A DNA stretch of 64,000 nt from Colwellia sp. (GCF_013214175.1 NZ_JABSPA010000003.1:496001-560000); one strand, 5' to 3'; numbered from the stretch's first letter, positions 25,422 through 36,752 are shown. A program made the numbers and translations. The notes: generated from the letters alone by a model not told the origin.

Positions 25422-26210
25422 ATGAACCCAGCATTATGGATAAGTAAAACCGGCTTAGATGCGCAAAATAAAGATATTGCGGTAATTTCTAACAACTTAG
25501 CGAATGCTAGCACCATAGGCTTTAAAAAAAGCAGGGCAGTTTTTGAAGATTTACTTTACCAAAACATTAATCAACCAGGTGGCCGCACGGCACAAGATAC
25601 GGAAGCGCCGTCAGGTTTGATGTTAGGTGCGGGTACCAAAGTAGTTGCCACGCAAAAAATTCATACACAAGGTGACATGATTACCACAGATAACGCGCTT
25701 GATTTGATGATTCAAGGTGAGGGTTTCTTTGAAATATTGATGCCTGACGGTAGCTCTGCTTATAGTCGTAATGGTCAATTTACCATGGATGACGAAGGTA
25801 ATATGGTTACTCCTGGCGCGGGTTACCTAATTCAGCCGCAAGTAACTATTCCTGAAGATGCCTTAAGCATTATTGTCTCTCAAGATGGTGAAGTTTCAGT
25901 GACACTGCAAGGACAGGCGGAGCCTGCCGTGGTAGGTCAAATTAACTTAATCAACTTTGTTAACCCTACCGGCCTTCAGCCAGTCGGGCAGAATTTATAT
26001 ATAGAAACTGCGGTTAGTGGCGCGCCGCAAGAAGGTGTTCCTGGTCTTGAAGGTTACGGTATGTTAGTCCAAGGCGCACTTGAAACTTCCAATGTAAATA
26101 CCACGGAAGAGCTGGTTAACTTAATTGAGAGTCAGCGTATCTATGAAATGAATTCCAAAGTGATTTCCGCCGTTGATCAGATGCTGAGTTATATCAATCA
26201 ACAGCTTTAG
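25422..26210 (+). CDS. flgG: Flagellar distal rod protein FlgG
   Basis: Rod protein of 262 aa: LWISKTGLDAQNKDIAVISN, then NLANASTIGFKKSRAVFEDL near the N-terminus, and ALETSNVNTTEELVNLIESQ with RIYEMNSKVI at the end. The segment YQNINQPGG is the region specific to FlgG. It forms the distal rod through the LP ring. AGAGGTG precedes the ATG by 4-10 nt. Confidence 0.97.
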   Translation: MNPALWISKTGLDAQNKDIAVISNNLANASTIGFKKSRAVFEDLLYQNINQPGGRTAQDTEAPSGLMLGAGTKVVATQKIHTQGDMITTDNALDLMIQGEGFFEILMPDGSSAYSRNGQFTMDDEGNMVTPGAGYLIQPQVTIPEDALSIIVSQDGEVSVTLQGQAEPAVVGQINLINFVNPTGLQPVGQNLYIETAVSGAPQEGVPGLEGYGMLVQGALETSNVNTTEELVNLIESQRIYEMNSKVISAVDQMLSYINQQL

Positions 26211-26311
26211 TACAAATTCTTATTTTATATTGTTCAGTTTATATAGTTAAGATTTATATAGCTCAGTTTTATTTAGTTCAGATTAACCTAGTAAACAAAC
26301 AGGAGGCAGTG

Positions 26312-27052
26312 ATGAAAAGTAAAACCATTTTAAGAAAAGTTACCTTAAGTAAAGGCTATACATCCATGGTTAAGTTACTTTCCGTTAGCTTATTAATTGC
26401 AGTTACTACAGCTTGTAGTAATACCGTCGAATTAAGTAAAGCACTGCCAAACGACCCTGACTTTGCGCCAATAATGCCAGAAGAAGAAGAAGAACGTATT
26501 GTACCGACGGGATCATTATTTAAACCCAATTACGTTAATAATATTTATTCAGACTCTAAAGCGCACCGTGTTGGCGATATTATTTCAGTTATTTTAAGTG
26601 AAAGAACACAAGCCAAGAAAAATGCTAAAACTGAGCTGAAAAAAGAAAATGACAGTAGCTTAGATGCCGTTACCGGTCTAGGTGGTTTTCCCGTCACTAT
26701 TGGTGGTGAATCACTTCAATTCGGTATCAGTCAAGATTCAAGCTTTAAAGGTGACTCAAAAGCTGATCAAGGTAACAGCTTAACTGGCAATATTTCAGTG
26801 CATGTACTGAGAGTGTTACCTAACGGGAATTTAATGATTCGTGGTGAAAAGTGGTTAACGCTAAATAATGGCGATGAATATATTCGCTTAACGGGTGTTA
26901 TTCGCTCTAAAGATATTAATTCTAACAATACTATTTTATCAACTAAGGTCGCCAATGCGCGCATTCAATATGCAGGTACCGGTAGCTTTGCTGATACCAA
27001 TGAGCAAGGTTGGATGGTTAAGTTTTTCAACAGCTCTTGGTGGCCATTTTAG
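26312..27052 (+). CDS. flgH: Flagellar L-ring lipoprotein FlgH
   Basis: Protein of 246 aa with lipobox VTTAC (Cys35) after an unusually long positively charged n-region (MKSKTILRKVTLSKGYTSMVK). L-ring features follow: GSLFKPNYVNNIYSDSKAHRVGDII and LPNGNLMIRGEKWLTLNNGDEY. The ATG at 26312 is 5 nt after a strong AGGAGG; the internal ATG at 26366 would give a more usual signal peptide but lacks a good site. It builds the L ring in the outer membrane. Confidence 0.95.
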   Translation: MKSKTILRKVTLSKGYTSMVKLLSVSLLIAVTTACSNTVELSKALPNDPDFAPIMPEEEEERIVPTGSLFKPNYVNNIYSDSKAHRVGDIISVILSERTQAKKNAKTELKKENDSSLDAVTGLGGFPVTIGGESLQFGISQDSSFKGDSKADQGNSLTGNISVHVLRVLPNGNLMIRGEKWLTLNNGDEYIRLTGVIRSKDINSNNTILSTKVANARIQYAGTGSFADTNEQGWMVKFFNSSWWPF

Positions 27053-27179
27053 TTTCTTCACAGATAAAAATAGGCTTGGCGTTAACTTAAAATTTCAACC
27101 CAAAGTTTCAGCCTAAAGTTTTCGTTCAAAGTGTTTTTTAAGGGTTTAGTTTAAGGTTTCAATCTAAGGTATAAGTCTA

Positions 27180-28271
27180 ATGAAAGTAGTAATAAACACA
27201 TTTATCCTCCTGGCATTATTGGCATCCTTGTCAGTAAGTGCTCAGCGTATTAAAGATTTAGCCGATGTTGCTGGGGTTCGTTCAAACCAACTAGTGGGTT
27301 ATGGTTTAGTGGTTGGTTTACCTGGCACCGGTGAGCAAAGCCCGTTTACCGAGCAAAGTTTTAAAACGATGTTAAGTAACTTTGGTATTACTATGCCAGA
27401 AAAACTAAAGCCAAAAATCAAAAATGTTGCTGCTGTAGCGGTACATGCTGAATTAAGAGCCTTTACAAAAACTGGGCAAACTATAGATGTTACTGTTTCT
27501 AGTATGGGTAGTGCGAATAGCCTACGTGGTGGTACCTTATTACAAACTATTTTAATGGGTATAGATGGTAATGCTTATGCGGTAGCCCAAGGTTCTCTAA
27601 TCGTTAGTGGTCTAGGCGCACAAGGTTTAGATGGCTCGCAAGTGCTCGTTAATATTCCAACGGTAGGTCGTATCGCTAACGGAGCTATTGTTGAGCGAGA
27701 GGTTAAATCACCTTTTTCATCTGGAGATCATATAACCTTTAATTTACGTCACTCTGACTTTACCACTGCGAAGCGTTTGTCTGACACCATTAATAATTTA
27801 ATTTCCGGCTCTGCCAAAGCCCTTGATGCTACCTCGGTGCGCGTTAGAGCGCCTCGCGATATTAGCGACCGAGTGAGTTTTTTATCTGTACTGGAAAACC
27901 TTGAGTTTGAACCAGCATCTCCTGCGGCAAGAATTATTGTTAATTCACGTACCGGCACAATTGTTATTGGCTCTGAAGTGAAACTACTGGCCGCAGCCAT
28001 TACCCATGGTGGTATTACTGTCACCATCAATGAAGTGCAAGATGTCTCACAGCCAAATGCTTTTGCCGAAGGCGAAACCGTGGTTACTAATCAATCAGCA
28101 ATCAATGTTAGCAACTCTGATGCCCGTATGTTTGTCTTCAAACCAGGGGTGACCTTAGAAACCTTGGTTCGAGCTATCAATGAGGTTGGTGCTGGTCCTG
28201 GCGATGTTATGGCTATTTTAGAAGCCCTAGACCAAGCGGGTGCTATACGCGGCGAATTAATAATCATCTAA
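27180..28271 (+). CDS. flgI: Flagellar P-ring protein FlgI
   Basis: Protein of 363 aa with a cleavable signal peptide ending SVSA/Q. Family blocks are [31 protein letters not shown] and [23 protein letters not shown] text, ending in [20 protein letters not shown]. It polymerises around the rod at the peptidoglycan layer. The upstream spacer is a run of imperfect short repeats, with no clear Shine-Dalgarno except AAGG about 15 nt away. Confidence 0.96.
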   Translation: MKVVINTFILLALLASLSVSAQRIKDLADVAGVRSNQLVGYGLVVGLPGTGEQSPFTEQSFKTMLSNFGITMPEKLKPKIKNVAAVAVHAELRAFTKTGQTIDVTVSSMGSANSLRGGTLLQTILMGIDGNAYAVAQGSLIVSGLGAQGLDGSQVLVNIPTVGRIANGAIVEREVKSPFSSGDHITFNLRHSDFTTAKRLSDTINNLISGSAKALDATSVRVRAPRDISDRVSFLSVLENLEFEPASPAARIIVNSRTGTIVIGSEVKLLAAAITHGGITVTINEVQDVSQPNAFAEGETVVTNQSAINVSNSDARMFVFKPGVTLETLVRAINEVGAGPGDVMAILEALDQAGAIRGELIII

Positions 28272-28395
28272 ATTAACTGCTCAGGTTGTCGTTGTATGAA
28301 TCGATTTAGGCGTCAAAAGTACTCATTGACTAACGTCAACTCCGTGCTATTTTCTTTAAATTGACCCATACAACTTAAAGCTAAACCGTTAATAG

Positions 28396-28425
28396 CTAAA
28401 TAAGTAAATAAGTAAATAAGTAAAT
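28396..28425 (+). repeat. 8-bp tandem repeat in the flgI-flgJ spacer
   Basis: The unit AAATAAGT repeats three times with a fourth partial copy, within the 248-bp gap before flgJ. Confidence 0.85.
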
Positions 28426-28519
28426 GTTGATCTTGCTAAAGAAAGAATAAAAGAGCAACAAAAGACAAAGTTAACTTTTTAATAAACAATAATTAATTTA
28501 TTTTTAGGTAAGTAGCATT

Positions 28520-29659
28520 ATGGATATCAATTTAAGCCAAAATCATAACTTTGATCAAGCGCGTAATGCCCTTGAACTCACTGGCTTGAATGCTATTCGT
28601 GAACAATCGCGATCTACCGATGGTGAAGCTAAAAAAGAGGCGTTAAAGGAAGCGGCGCAACAATTTGAAGCCATCTTTATGAGAATGCTACTTTCAAGTA
28701 TGCGTAAAGCACAAGATGTACTTGAGTCAGACAGCCCTTTTAATTCTGAATCAAGTAAATTTTATCGCGACATGCATGATCAACAAATGGCGGTTGAGCT
28801 TTCTTCTAATGGCTCCCTTGGTTTAACTGATTTAATTGTTAGACAATTGGGCGGTGATAGTGGTGGTTTCAAACCTAGCTCTGTATTGCGAAATGATGGT
28901 AATTTACCGGTAAATAACACGGCTAACCCTCGTGATGATAAAGCCAGTGCCAGTAAAAAAGACCGCCAACATAATTCATTAGTAGAAAAAATGCTGGCGG
29001 ATAACAGTCAGATTAAGCCTGATATCGATATTCCGTTTGCTGGCCACTTTCAAACGAGTAATATTATCAGTCAAGCCAGTAGTGCAACGCCATTTTCTCT
29101 TAAAGAGGCTAGTAAAGAGACGAGCCGAGACACAAGTGTTAAGCAAACTCAAAGCGTCAATAATTCAGCACCTGTAGCAGAACAAAGCTTTAAAGAACCA
29201 AAAGATTTTGTCAGTGCTTTAATTGCACCAGCCCAAAAAGTTCAACAAACCTTAGGTGTGCCTTTTGAAGTGGTTATTGCTCAAGCGGCACTTGAAACCG
29301 GTTGGGGACAAAAGATAATTAAAGGCCAAGATGGTACTAGCTCAAATAACCTCTTTAATATAAAAGCCGACTCTCGCTGGTCTGGCGATAAAGTGACCAA
29401 AGAAACCTTAGAGTTTGAGCAAGGCGCTATGGTCAAAAAATCAGAGCCCTTTAGAATGTATCAATCCCTAACAGACAGTGTTAATGATTACATAAACTTC
29501 CTTTCAACTAGCGAACGCTACCAAGATGCATTGCAAGACTCCGGCAATGTGGAACACTTCCTGCAAGGTTTACAAAAAGCAGGTTACGCAACAGACCCTC
29601 AATATGCCGACAAAATACTAGGCACCTTGAAAACCGTTACTAACCTTTTAGCTAAGTAA
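28520..29659 (+). CDS. flgJ: FlgJ, rod cap and peptidoglycan hydrolase
   Basis: Dual-domain FlgJ of 379 aa. Residues 1-110 are the rod-scaffold domain (EAAQQFEAIFMRMLLSSMRK). A polar linker follows to about 225. The C-terminal glucosaminidase domain (GH73) starts near VIAQAALETGWGQKII, with its catalytic glutamate in ALETGWG, and includes SSNNLFNIKADSRWSGDKV. It opens the murein for the growing rod. It is the last gene before flgK in the flgF-J run. Confidence 0.96.
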   Translation: MDINLSQNHNFDQARNALELTGLNAIREQSRSTDGEAKKEALKEAAQQFEAIFMRMLLSSMRKAQDVLESDSPFNSESSKFYRDMHDQQMAVELSSNGSLGLTDLIVRQLGGDSGGFKPSSVLRNDGNLPVNNTANPRDDKASASKKDRQHNSLVEKMLADNSQIKPDIDIPFAGHFQTSNIISQASSATPFSLKEASKETSRDTSVKQTQSVNNSAPVAEQSFKEPKDFVSALIAPAQKVQQTLGVPFEVVIAQAALETGWGQKIIKGQDGTSSNNLFNIKADSRWSGDKVTKETLEFEQGAMVKKSEPFRMYQSLTDSVNDYINFLSTSERYQDALQDSGNVEHFLQGLQKAGYATDPQYADKILGTLKTVTNLLAK

Positions 29660-29796
29660 ATTATCCAAGTAAATTAGCGAAGGGTTAGCCTCAAGGGTTT
29701 AATTGCTGCGACCTTCATAAAACATATTTATAACAAACATACCGTTGGCCTACGTTCTAGCGCTACCTCATATGCTTTGTTATCGGAGACAATATT

Positions 29797-31803
29797 ATGA
29801 CAGTGAGTTTGTACCAAACCGGTGTAAGTGGTTTACTAGCGGCTCAACAGCAGCTGGCAACAACAGGTCATAACATTGCCAACGTAAATACCGAAGGCTA
29901 TAACCGCCAACGTGCCGAGCAGAATGCTTCCTTGGGCCTTAATAATGGTAGTAATTACATTGGCGCAGGCACCTATATTCAAGATATCACGCGTCTTTAT
30001 GATCAATTCTCACATAAAGAGCAGCTTTTAACTCAAAGTAGCTTAGGTAATGCTGATTCACTCCAGGCCCGACTAACACAGCTTGACCAAGTTATGTCAA
30101 CTTCTGGTAATGCTGTTGTAGGCTCCTTAGATAAATTTTATCAAGCACTGAATGGCGTCGCCGATAATCCTAACGATACCGGTTTACGCAGCATAGTGAT
30201 CAACCAAGCCAATATTTTAAGTAATGACTTTAATGAGTTAACTAATAATTTCGATAATATGACTAATGCGGTTAATGGTGAAATCGAACAAGTTGCTAAT
30301 AGAATTTCCGAAATATCAGTAGAGATAGCCAAGCTCAATGAAACCATTATGTACTCACAAAACCCGTCGCAAGGCGGGCAGCCTAATGATTTACTTGATA
30401 AACGTGATCAACTCATTGGGGAATTAAGTCAGTTTACCCGAGTAACCACCATACAAGATGCTAATAATGTTATGACGGTTATGATTGGGCAAGGTACTAC
30501 GCTAGTTGCGGGTATTACCCCTATGACCCTGCGGGTGACGGCAGGCGACCCAGATGCTCAAAAAACTCAGCTAAGTCTAGTAAGTAATAATAGTAGTGTT
30601 GCGATAAAGGCTTCTACTCTCGGTGGAGCATTAGGCGCTAGCTTCGAATTTAGAGATGAACACCTTACACAAACTCGCACTGAAATAGACCGTTTAGCCA
30701 TGGCTATATCGTTTACCTTAAACGATAGCCAGGCCAGTGGCTTAGATTTGAATGGCTTGCAAGGCGCTAATATTTTCACCGATATAAACACCACTGAATT
30801 ACAACAAGGTAGAGTATTAGTACCCTCAACCAATAATCCAGCAAGTACAACACAAGCTCAAATCCTTATTAATGATGTATCACTGCTGCCTACCGATGCA
30901 TTTGAAGTTCGTTATGATGCTGGTAGTAATACTTATAGTTTGTATAACTTAACTACCGGTGGCAGCGAAAACCTTGGCGCACCTGGTTCGGGTGTGCCGG
31001 CAGGTACACATACACCGACTTCACCTGATTATGGCTTTTCGTTTGTTGAGACGGGCACACCCAGCGCTGGAGATACTTTCACAATTATTCCAACTAAAGA
31101 TAGTGCTGCGTTAATGCAAACTACTTTAACCAACGGCAATGCTATTGCTGCTAGTACCGCAATTGCCGTAACACCATCAAGTAACAATGTCAGCGAAGGC
31201 AAGGTAGAAATCACCAATGTTATTAACCCTGTTTCGGCTAGAGGTTATAACGTTACTGTCGATGTTTATGAAAGTGCACCAGGTACCTTTAGTTACCGTG
31301 TTTATGACACGGCAACACCGCCACCAGCACCAACTATTGCCGCGGGTACTTATGCTCCAGGCGCGAGTGTGCTCATTGATATCCCCGCAGGTACCCCTGA
31401 CTTTCAAATTGAAATCAGCGGTGACCTGGTCGGCTCAGGTACCAATGCCCGTGAAACATTTACCCTAGGCGACGCCTTTGGTGCTGGTAACGGTAACAAT
31501 GCCGTTGTTATGGCTAAAACCCAAGAGGTAGGTGTTACTAATGGCGGTAGGGAAACTTTTAGTAAAAGTTTAGCGGTATCAACATCTGTAGTGGGCGCTA
31601 AAGCCAGTAATGCTGATTTAACTGCGGATACGGCTCAGGCACTGTTCACTCAAGCTTATAACCGTAATCAAGCCACATCAGGGGTAAACCTTGATGAGGA
31701 AGCCGCCAACCTAATGAAATTTCAACAGGCATACCAAGCAGCATCGCAAATTATTTCTACGGCTAATACGCTTTTTGACACCATTTTAGCGGCCGTAAGG
31801 TAA
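29797..31803 (+). CDS. flgK: Hook-filament junction protein 1, FlgK (HAP1)
   Basis: Protein of 668 aa, longer than the 550-640 common in relatives. The ends are conserved: YQTGVSGLLAAQQQLATTGH, then NIANVNTEGYNRQRAEQ, and the C-terminal SGVNLDEEAANLMKFQQAYQ and QAASQIISTANTLFDTIL. The extra length is in the exposed middle (about residues 345-560), rich in Thr, Gly and Pro. It is separated from flgJ by 137 bp and followed at 10 bp by flgL. Confidence 0.96.
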   Translation: MTVSLYQTGVSGLLAAQQQLATTGHNIANVNTEGYNRQRAEQNASLGLNNGSNYIGAGTYIQDITRLYDQFSHKEQLLTQSSLGNADSLQARLTQLDQVMSTSGNAVVGSLDKFYQALNGVADNPNDTGLRSIVINQANILSNDFNELTNNFDNMTNAVNGEIEQVANRISEISVEIAKLNETIMYSQNPSQGGQPNDLLDKRDQLIGELSQFTRVTTIQDANNVMTVMIGQGTTLVAGITPMTLRVTAGDPDAQKTQLSLVSNNSSVAIKASTLGGALGASFEFRDEHLTQTRTEIDRLAMAISFTLNDSQASGLDLNGLQGANIFTDINTTELQQGRVLVPSTNNPASTTQAQILINDVSLLPTDAFEVRYDAGSNTYSLYNLTTGGSENLGAPGSGVPAGTHTPTSPDYGFSFVETGTPSAGDTFTIIPTKDSAALMQTTLTNGNAIAASTAIAVTPSSNNVSEGKVEITNVINPVSARGYNVTVDVYESAPGTFSYRVYDTATPPPAPTIAAGTYAPGASVLIDIPAGTPDFQIEISGDLVGSGTNARETFTLGDAFGAGNGNNAVVMAKTQEVGVTNGGRETFSKSLAVSTSVVGAKASNADLTADTAQALFTQAYNRNQATSGVNLDEEAANLMKFQQAYQAASQIISTANTLFDTILAAVR

Positions 31804-31813
31804 GGGGGATTAT

Positions 31814-33034
31814 ATGCGCGTTTCTACAGCTCAATTTTACTTACAAAGTGCTCAACTCATGAGTCAAAAGAGCTCTGATGTTAATGAGCAAATGGCTTAT
31901 TTGTCCAGTGGTAAAAGGGTACTAACGGCCAAAGATGATGCCGTATCCTATGGTACCTTAGCGGGATATAAAAATGACTTGGCTAACATTGAAAAATATA
32001 AACGTAATATCAATCAGGCTGAAAGTCATAACAGTTTACAAGAGGTTGTTTTTGCCGATGCAGAGAATATCTTAAATAATGTTAAGGAGCTCATGCTACA
32101 AGCAAATAATGGTGCTATGTCTGATGAAGACTTACAAACATTAGCTAATCAGACCCGAAATAGCCTTGAGCAATTGCTTGATCTCGCCAACAGCCAAAAT
32201 GAAAATGGCGACTATATTTTTTCAGGCTATCAAACAGAGCAGCAACCCTTTAGTCAACAATCTGACGGCTCTGTTCTTTACAGTGGTGATTCTGGCGTTA
32301 GAGAACTACAAATCGCAAAAAATATAAAAATCCCTACCAACCAAACTGGCGATGCTTCATTTATGAACGTAGCCAACGCTATAGGTGATTTTACGGCCAA
32401 CTATCCCACTGCTCCTGTAGCCAACACCTCAGGTGTTGCCGTTGAAAGTGCGAACGTAATCGATCGCGGTTTGTATAACACTAGTGCCATACCCCATGAT
32501 TATACCTTCACTTTTGGACCGGGTGCCGCCGATTTAAATGTTCTCGATAGCGGTGGTGCGAATGTCTTTACTACGGCTACCTATGTCGCTGGGCAAACAA
32601 TTACCTTTGACGGCATTGACGTAACCTTAAGCGGCAATCCATTGCCGGGTGAGAGCTTTACTATCAGTGAGCAAGAGGAAGTAACTGTCTTTGACGCAAT
32701 TAATGATGCTATTTCTTGGATGGAACAAGGCTCTGTGTCAGCCAGTCCAGAGCAACATCAAGTAGATTACAGTGCGCTGCTTAATCAACTTAACTCTTCC
32801 ATGAGTCATATAACGTCAAGGCGAGTAGATTCAGGTATCCGTTTACAAGTGCTTGATAGTCAAGAAAATAGGCACCTAGATACTGAGTTAGCGCTTACGA
32901 GCAGTAAGAGCACAATCGAAGATTTAGATTTTGCCAAAGCTATCTCAGAATTTGAACAAGCAAAATTAGCCTTACAAGCCTCTCAGCAGACGTTTAGTAA
33001 GGTGCAAGGCTTAAGCTTATTTAATTACATTTAA
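31814..33034 (+). CDS. flgL: Hook-filament junction protein 3, FlgL (HAP3)
   Basis: Protein of 406 aa with flagellin-like ends: MRVSTAQFYLQSAQLMSQKS and YLSSGKRVLTAKDDAVSYGT at the start, and EDLDFAKAISEFEQAKLALQ near the end. AAGGGGG lies 5-11 nt before the ATG. It couples FlgK to the flagellin filament. Confidence 0.96.
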   Translation: MRVSTAQFYLQSAQLMSQKSSDVNEQMAYLSSGKRVLTAKDDAVSYGTLAGYKNDLANIEKYKRNINQAESHNSLQEVVFADAENILNNVKELMLQANNGAMSDEDLQTLANQTRNSLEQLLDLANSQNENGDYIFSGYQTEQQPFSQQSDGSVLYSGDSGVRELQIAKNIKIPTNQTGDASFMNVANAIGDFTANYPTAPVANTSGVAVESANVIDRGLYNTSAIPHDYTFTFGPGAADLNVLDSGGANVFTTATYVAGQTITFDGIDVTLSGNPLPGESFTISEQEEVTVFDAINDAISWMEQGSVSASPEQHQVDYSALLNQLNSSMSHITSRRVDSGIRLQVLDSQENRHLDTELALTSSKSTIEDLDFAKAISEFEQAKLALQASQQTFSKVQGLSLFNYI

Positions 33035-33068
33035 TTTTTTTAAAGAAAAGCATCACCATTTTTTAAAG

Positions 33069-33084
33069 TGGCATTATTTATGCT
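33069..33084 (+). promoter_or_regulatory. Sigma-54 promoter of the first flagellin gene
   Basis: TGGCATTATTTATGCT has GG-N10-GC spacing and differs from consensus only at the first T of the -12 TTGC. The predicted leader is about 134 bases. In Vibrio the core flagellin FlaA is likewise sigma-54 dependent. Confidence 0.75.
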
Positions 33085-33228
33085 TCCACCATAACTAGTA
33101 ACAGAAAATAACAAATGGCTGTGGTGTGTAAAAGTTAACCCAGCAATTTTTTATCACTAAAAGAGCAGAAGCTTTAATTTGTAAGCTTCTAATACCAACA
33201 GTAAATGTAGACATTAGGAGCTATTAAT

Positions 33229-34680
33229 ATGGCCTTATCAGTAGTAACAAATACCGCGTCATTAAACGCACAACGTAATTTAACAAAGTCTGGTGAAGGT
33301 CTAGCCACCTCAATGCAACGTTTGTCATCAGGTATGCGTATCAATAGTGCCAAAGATGATGCTGCGGGTATGCAAATCGCTAACCGATTAACTTCACAAA
33401 TAAACGGTTTAGGCGTCGCCCAACGAAATGCTAATGACGGTATTTCCATGGCGCAAACCGCTGAAGGCGCGATGCAAGAGTCATCAAATATCTTGCAACG
33501 TATGCGTGATTTATCATTACAATCTGCCAATGGCTCGAACTCTGCTGATGATAGATCTGCACTACAAAAAGAAATGGGTGCCTTGCAACAAGAGCTAACG
33601 CGTATCGCTGAAACCACTAAGTTCGGTGCGACCAGTTTACTTGATGGCTCTTTTGGTACCAAACAATTTCAAGTTGGTGCTAATGCCAATGAAACCATCA
33701 ATGTTACCTTAGGAAATATGTCAGCTGATGCTATAGGTGCTTATGAAGTTAATGATTCATCTGCTGTGCTTGGTCTTCCAGCTACGCAAACTGCACCGTT
33801 AGCGACAGCAATAGCAACCGTTGCCACTGCTAGTTTGAATATTAATGGTACTGCTATTCCTGATGCCGGTGTAACCGCTAAGGGTGCGGCTGAAGTTGCT
33901 GATACTATTAACGATGCTTCTGCTGGTGTTAAAGCGATTGCCAAGCTTGATGTTACTTTCGCCGCTTTAACTTCTGCTGATAATAGTGTACTAACTTTCC
34001 AAAAAGCAGGTGGTGTTGTTGATACCTATAACCTAGCTACTTTTGGTGGTGATGTAGATAGATTAGCTGAAGAAATGCAAGCAGATGGTTATGATGCTGT
34101 AGTCGATAATGGCTCATTAACGATTAAAGCCGTTGGTGTTGATGGTATACAAATGACGGGTACTACAGGTACGGCAACTTTAACAAACAATGCTACTGGT
34201 GGTGCTGCTATTGCGGGTGGTGCAACGAATAATGATATCAGTATCTCTTCTACCTTAACGCTTTCATCAGCGAATAAAATTGGTATTTCGGGTACCGATG
34301 TTGATGATATCTTAGCAGAGGGAACAAGTATAACTGCGACAGGCGGAACTGGCTCTTTAACTACGGTTGAGTCTATTGATATCTCAGGAACCACTTCAGC
34401 GGGTTCACAAGATGCCTTAATTGTCATTGATGCAGCACTTGCACAAATTGATTCAACTAGAGCAGGCCTTGGTGCGGTGCAAAATCGTTTTAGTCATACT
34501 ATTAGTAACTTAGCGAATGTGTCAGAAAATGTATCGGCATCACGTAGCCGAATTCAAGATACTGATTTTGCTTCAGAAACTGCAATGATGACCAAGAACC
34601 AAATATTACAGCAAGCAGGTACGTCAATCTTGTCACAAGCAAATCAAATACCTCAAGCGGCAATTAGCTTATTAGGTTAA
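33229..34680 (+). CDS. Flagellin 1 (sigma-54-type, probable core filament subunit)
   Basis: Flagellin of 483 aa. The N-terminal D0/D1 region ([40 protein letters not shown]) spans about residues 1-165. The C-terminal D1/D0 region ([20 protein letters not shown] to the end, [14 protein letters not shown]) covers the last 85 residues. The central 230 residues are Ala-, Thr- and Asp-rich and differ among the three flagellins. Cys is absent. It is alone among the three in having a good sigma-54 site, and a terminator follows at 34778-34807. Symbols are withheld because flagellin naming varies among species. Confidence 0.95.
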   Translation: MALSVVTNTASLNAQRNLTKSGEGLATSMQRLSSGMRINSAKDDAAGMQIANRLTSQINGLGVAQRNANDGISMAQTAEGAMQESSNILQRMRDLSLQSANGSNSADDRSALQKEMGALQQELTRIAETTKFGATSLLDGSFGTKQFQVGANANETINVTLGNMSADAIGAYEVNDSSAVLGLPATQTAPLATAIATVATASLNINGTAIPDAGVTAKGAAEVADTINDASAGVKAIAKLDVTFAALTSADNSVLTFQKAGGVVDTYNLATFGGDVDRLAEEMQADGYDAVVDNGSLTIKAVGVDGIQMTGTTGTATLTNNATGGAAIAGGATNNDISISSTLTLSSANKIGISGTDVDDILAEGTSITATGGTGSLTTVESIDISGTTSAGSQDALIVIDAALAQIDSTRAGLGAVQNRFSHTISNLANVSENVSASRSRIQDTDFASETAMMTKNQILQQAGTSILSQANQIPQAAISLLG

Positions 34681-34777
34681 TTAATTTGCTTAGTTATTAG
34701 TATTCTTGCTGGTTATTGCTTACTCGTTATTGATTGCAAGTAAATGCTAAGCGCTCGTTAGCCCATGTGCACTTATT

Positions 34778-34807
34778 AAAGGAAACCCATTTGGGTTTCC
34801 TTTTTTT
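34778..34807 (+). terminator. Terminator after flagellin 1
   Basis: AAAGGAAACCCA and TGGGTTTCCTTT form a 12-bp stem followed by T residues. The rest of the 392-bp spacer 34681-35072 is AT-rich, and I see nothing else firm in it. Confidence 0.93.
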
Positions 34808-34987
34808 GTTTTATCGCTTACTAGCCTCACTACGAAAATGAGTTAAGTGGTAAAAGCTAATCCTAAATATAAGGTTAGATTTTTTGTTACTTGTCAATTA
34901 TTTGACTGAAAAATAACCAGCTCAATATCAATTTATCTACAGGTACTTAATTTTTTAACTTATTGTTATGTAATGATTTTGTAAACT

Positions 34988-35003
34988 TGGCTTGCTTCTT
35001 GAT
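34988..35003 (+). promoter_or_regulatory. Very weak sigma-54-like site before flagellin 2
   Basis: TGGCTTGCTTCTTGAT keeps the spacing, but the -12 position reads GA. No FliA box was found in this spacer, so the promoter class of flagellin 2 is open. Confidence 0.2.
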
Positions 35004-35072
35004 TGTATTAATAAGTAAGTGGGGGCTTTACATTTTTAATGAGCTTCTAAAGATACCAATTAGGAGATTATT

Positions 35073-36542
35073 ATGGCTTTATCAGTAATTACTAACACTG
35101 CATCACTTAATGCCCAGAGAAACCTATCTAGATCTGGCGAAGGTCTGGCAACATCAATGCAGCGTTTATCATCGGGCTTGCGGATTAATAGCGCAAAAGA
35201 TGATGCTGCTGGTATGCAAATAGCTAACCGCTTAACTTCTCAAATAAACGGCTTGGCGGTAGCGCAACGTAATGCTAATGACGGTATATCTATGGCGCAA
35301 ACGGCAGAAGGCGCCATGCAAGAATCGTCAAATATTTTACAACGTATGCGTGATTTAGCCCTACAATCAGCTAACGGCTCTAACTCTGCCGATGACCGAG
35401 AAGCACTACAAAAAGAAGTAGGGGCTTTACAGCAAGAGCTAACCCGTATTTCTGAAACTACAAAGTTTGGTGCAACTAGCTTGCTTGATGGTAGCTTCGG
35501 CACTAAACAGTTCCAAGTAGGCGCTAACGCCAATGAAACAATTAACGTCACCTTAGGTAATATGGCGGCAAATGCTATCGGTGCTCATCAAATTCAGGGT
35601 GCTGGCACTGCGGCAGGTGCGAATAGCATTGGTGATGTTGAAGCATCACTGCTATCAGCCAATATGGGTACTACCGCAGACACCTGGAATATCAATGGTA
35701 CTAATGTGTCTTTTCTTGCTGGTGATGGCGCCTCCACTATCGCAAAAAACATTACCGATGCCTCTACCGGAGTAAATGCCGAGGCTGTGCTTTCTACCCG
35801 CATCCAAGGTTTGTCAGCCTCAGATGCAGGTACCTTTAATATCTATAAAGAAGGTGCAGTAGAAGATACCTTTGTCTTAGCCTCTTACGGTGGTGATATG
35901 GAGCGTCTTGCTGAAGACTTACAAGCAGCAGGCTACAATGCTGTATTTGATAAAGACCTTAATGCTGGTGCTGGCGGTATAGACGTTGTCGCGACAGATA
36001 TAGATGGTTTTGAAGTAACAGCTGCTGCTGGTGGTACTATTCAGATGGGGCCTCCAGGTGGTTTATTGACTTCAGGAGCAGGTGCACTTTCTCACTCAGC
36101 AGAGTTACAGCTATCCTCATCGGCAAAAATTGGTATTTCAGGCACCACAGTAAATGAAATACTCGGGCAAGGCTTTGCTGGTGGTAATGTTGCAGCTAGC
36201 GGCGGGGCAAGTGCGTTGAACTCGGTTGAGGCTATAGATATTTCAGGAGTCACCGCGGAAAATTCTCAATCAGCGGTAGAGGTAATTGATGCGGCTTTAG
36301 CACAAATAGACTCAGCAAGGGCTGGTTTAGGTGCGGTGCAAAACCGTTTTACTCATACCATCAGTAACTTGGCAAACGTGCAAGAGAATGTTTCTTCATC
36401 ACGGAGTCGTATTCAAGATACTGACTTTGCCAAAGAAACCGCAGAAATGACTAAAAATCAAATTCTTCAACAAGCGGGTACCAGTATTTTGGCGCAAGCA
36501 AACCAAATTCCGCAAGCGGCAATTAGTTTACTCGGTGGCTAA
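35073..36542 (+). CDS. Flagellin 2
   Basis: Flagellin of 489 aa. The N-terminal 170 residues are nearly the same as in flagellins 1 and 3 ([38 protein letters not shown]), and so is the C-terminal block ([20 protein letters not shown]). The middle is its own ([20 protein letters not shown] and onward). It ends AAISLLGG, one residue longer than its neighbours. AGGAG lies 7-11 nt upstream of the ATG. A weak hairpin with a T-run follows at about 36564-36600. Confidence 0.95.
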   Translation: MALSVITNTASLNAQRNLSRSGEGLATSMQRLSSGLRINSAKDDAAGMQIANRLTSQINGLAVAQRNANDGISMAQTAEGAMQESSNILQRMRDLALQSANGSNSADDREALQKEVGALQQELTRISETTKFGATSLLDGSFGTKQFQVGANANETINVTLGNMAANAIGAHQIQGAGTAAGANSIGDVEASLLSANMGTTADTWNINGTNVSFLAGDGASTIAKNITDASTGVNAEAVLSTRIQGLSASDAGTFNIYKEGAVEDTFVLASYGGDMERLAEDLQAAGYNAVFDKDLNAGAGGIDVVATDIDGFEVTAAAGGTIQMGPPGGLLTSGAGALSHSAELQLSSSAKIGISGTTVNEILGQGFAGGNVAASGGASALNSVEAIDISGVTAENSQSAVEVIDAALAQIDSARAGLGAVQNRFTHTISNLANVQENVSSSRSRIQDTDFAKETAEMTKNQILQQAGTSILAQANQIPQAAISLLGG

Positions 36543-36563
36543 GAAAGGTAAACAAAGTACTGA

Positions 36564-36600
36564 AATACAAGGCTAAGCAGTTAATGTTTAGCTTTTTTTA
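36564..36600 (+). terminator. Weak terminator-like hairpin after flagellin 2
   Basis: An AAGGCTAA...TTTAGCTTTTTTT arrangement gives a short stem with mismatches and seven Ts. Of the 351-bp spacer 36543-36893, the only other recognised item is the FliA site at 36753. Confidence 0.5.
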
Positions 36601-36752
36601 TGTCCTCAATATTAAGTTTTCAACTTATGTTTAGCTAGGTTTTTATATTTAAGTTACTGATAAGTTAGTATTTGTATTTTATGTTCTTAGCTTAGCAAAG
36701 TGCACCGGGTAATATGGCAGTGTATATTCTTTAATCTTTTTATTAAAAAGAT

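Noticed and set aside
33189..33662. Minus-strand frame of 157 codons opposite flagellin 1
   Set aside because: Similar shadows occur at the same place opposite flagellins 2 and 3, as expected from their near-identical sequence, not from a real gene.
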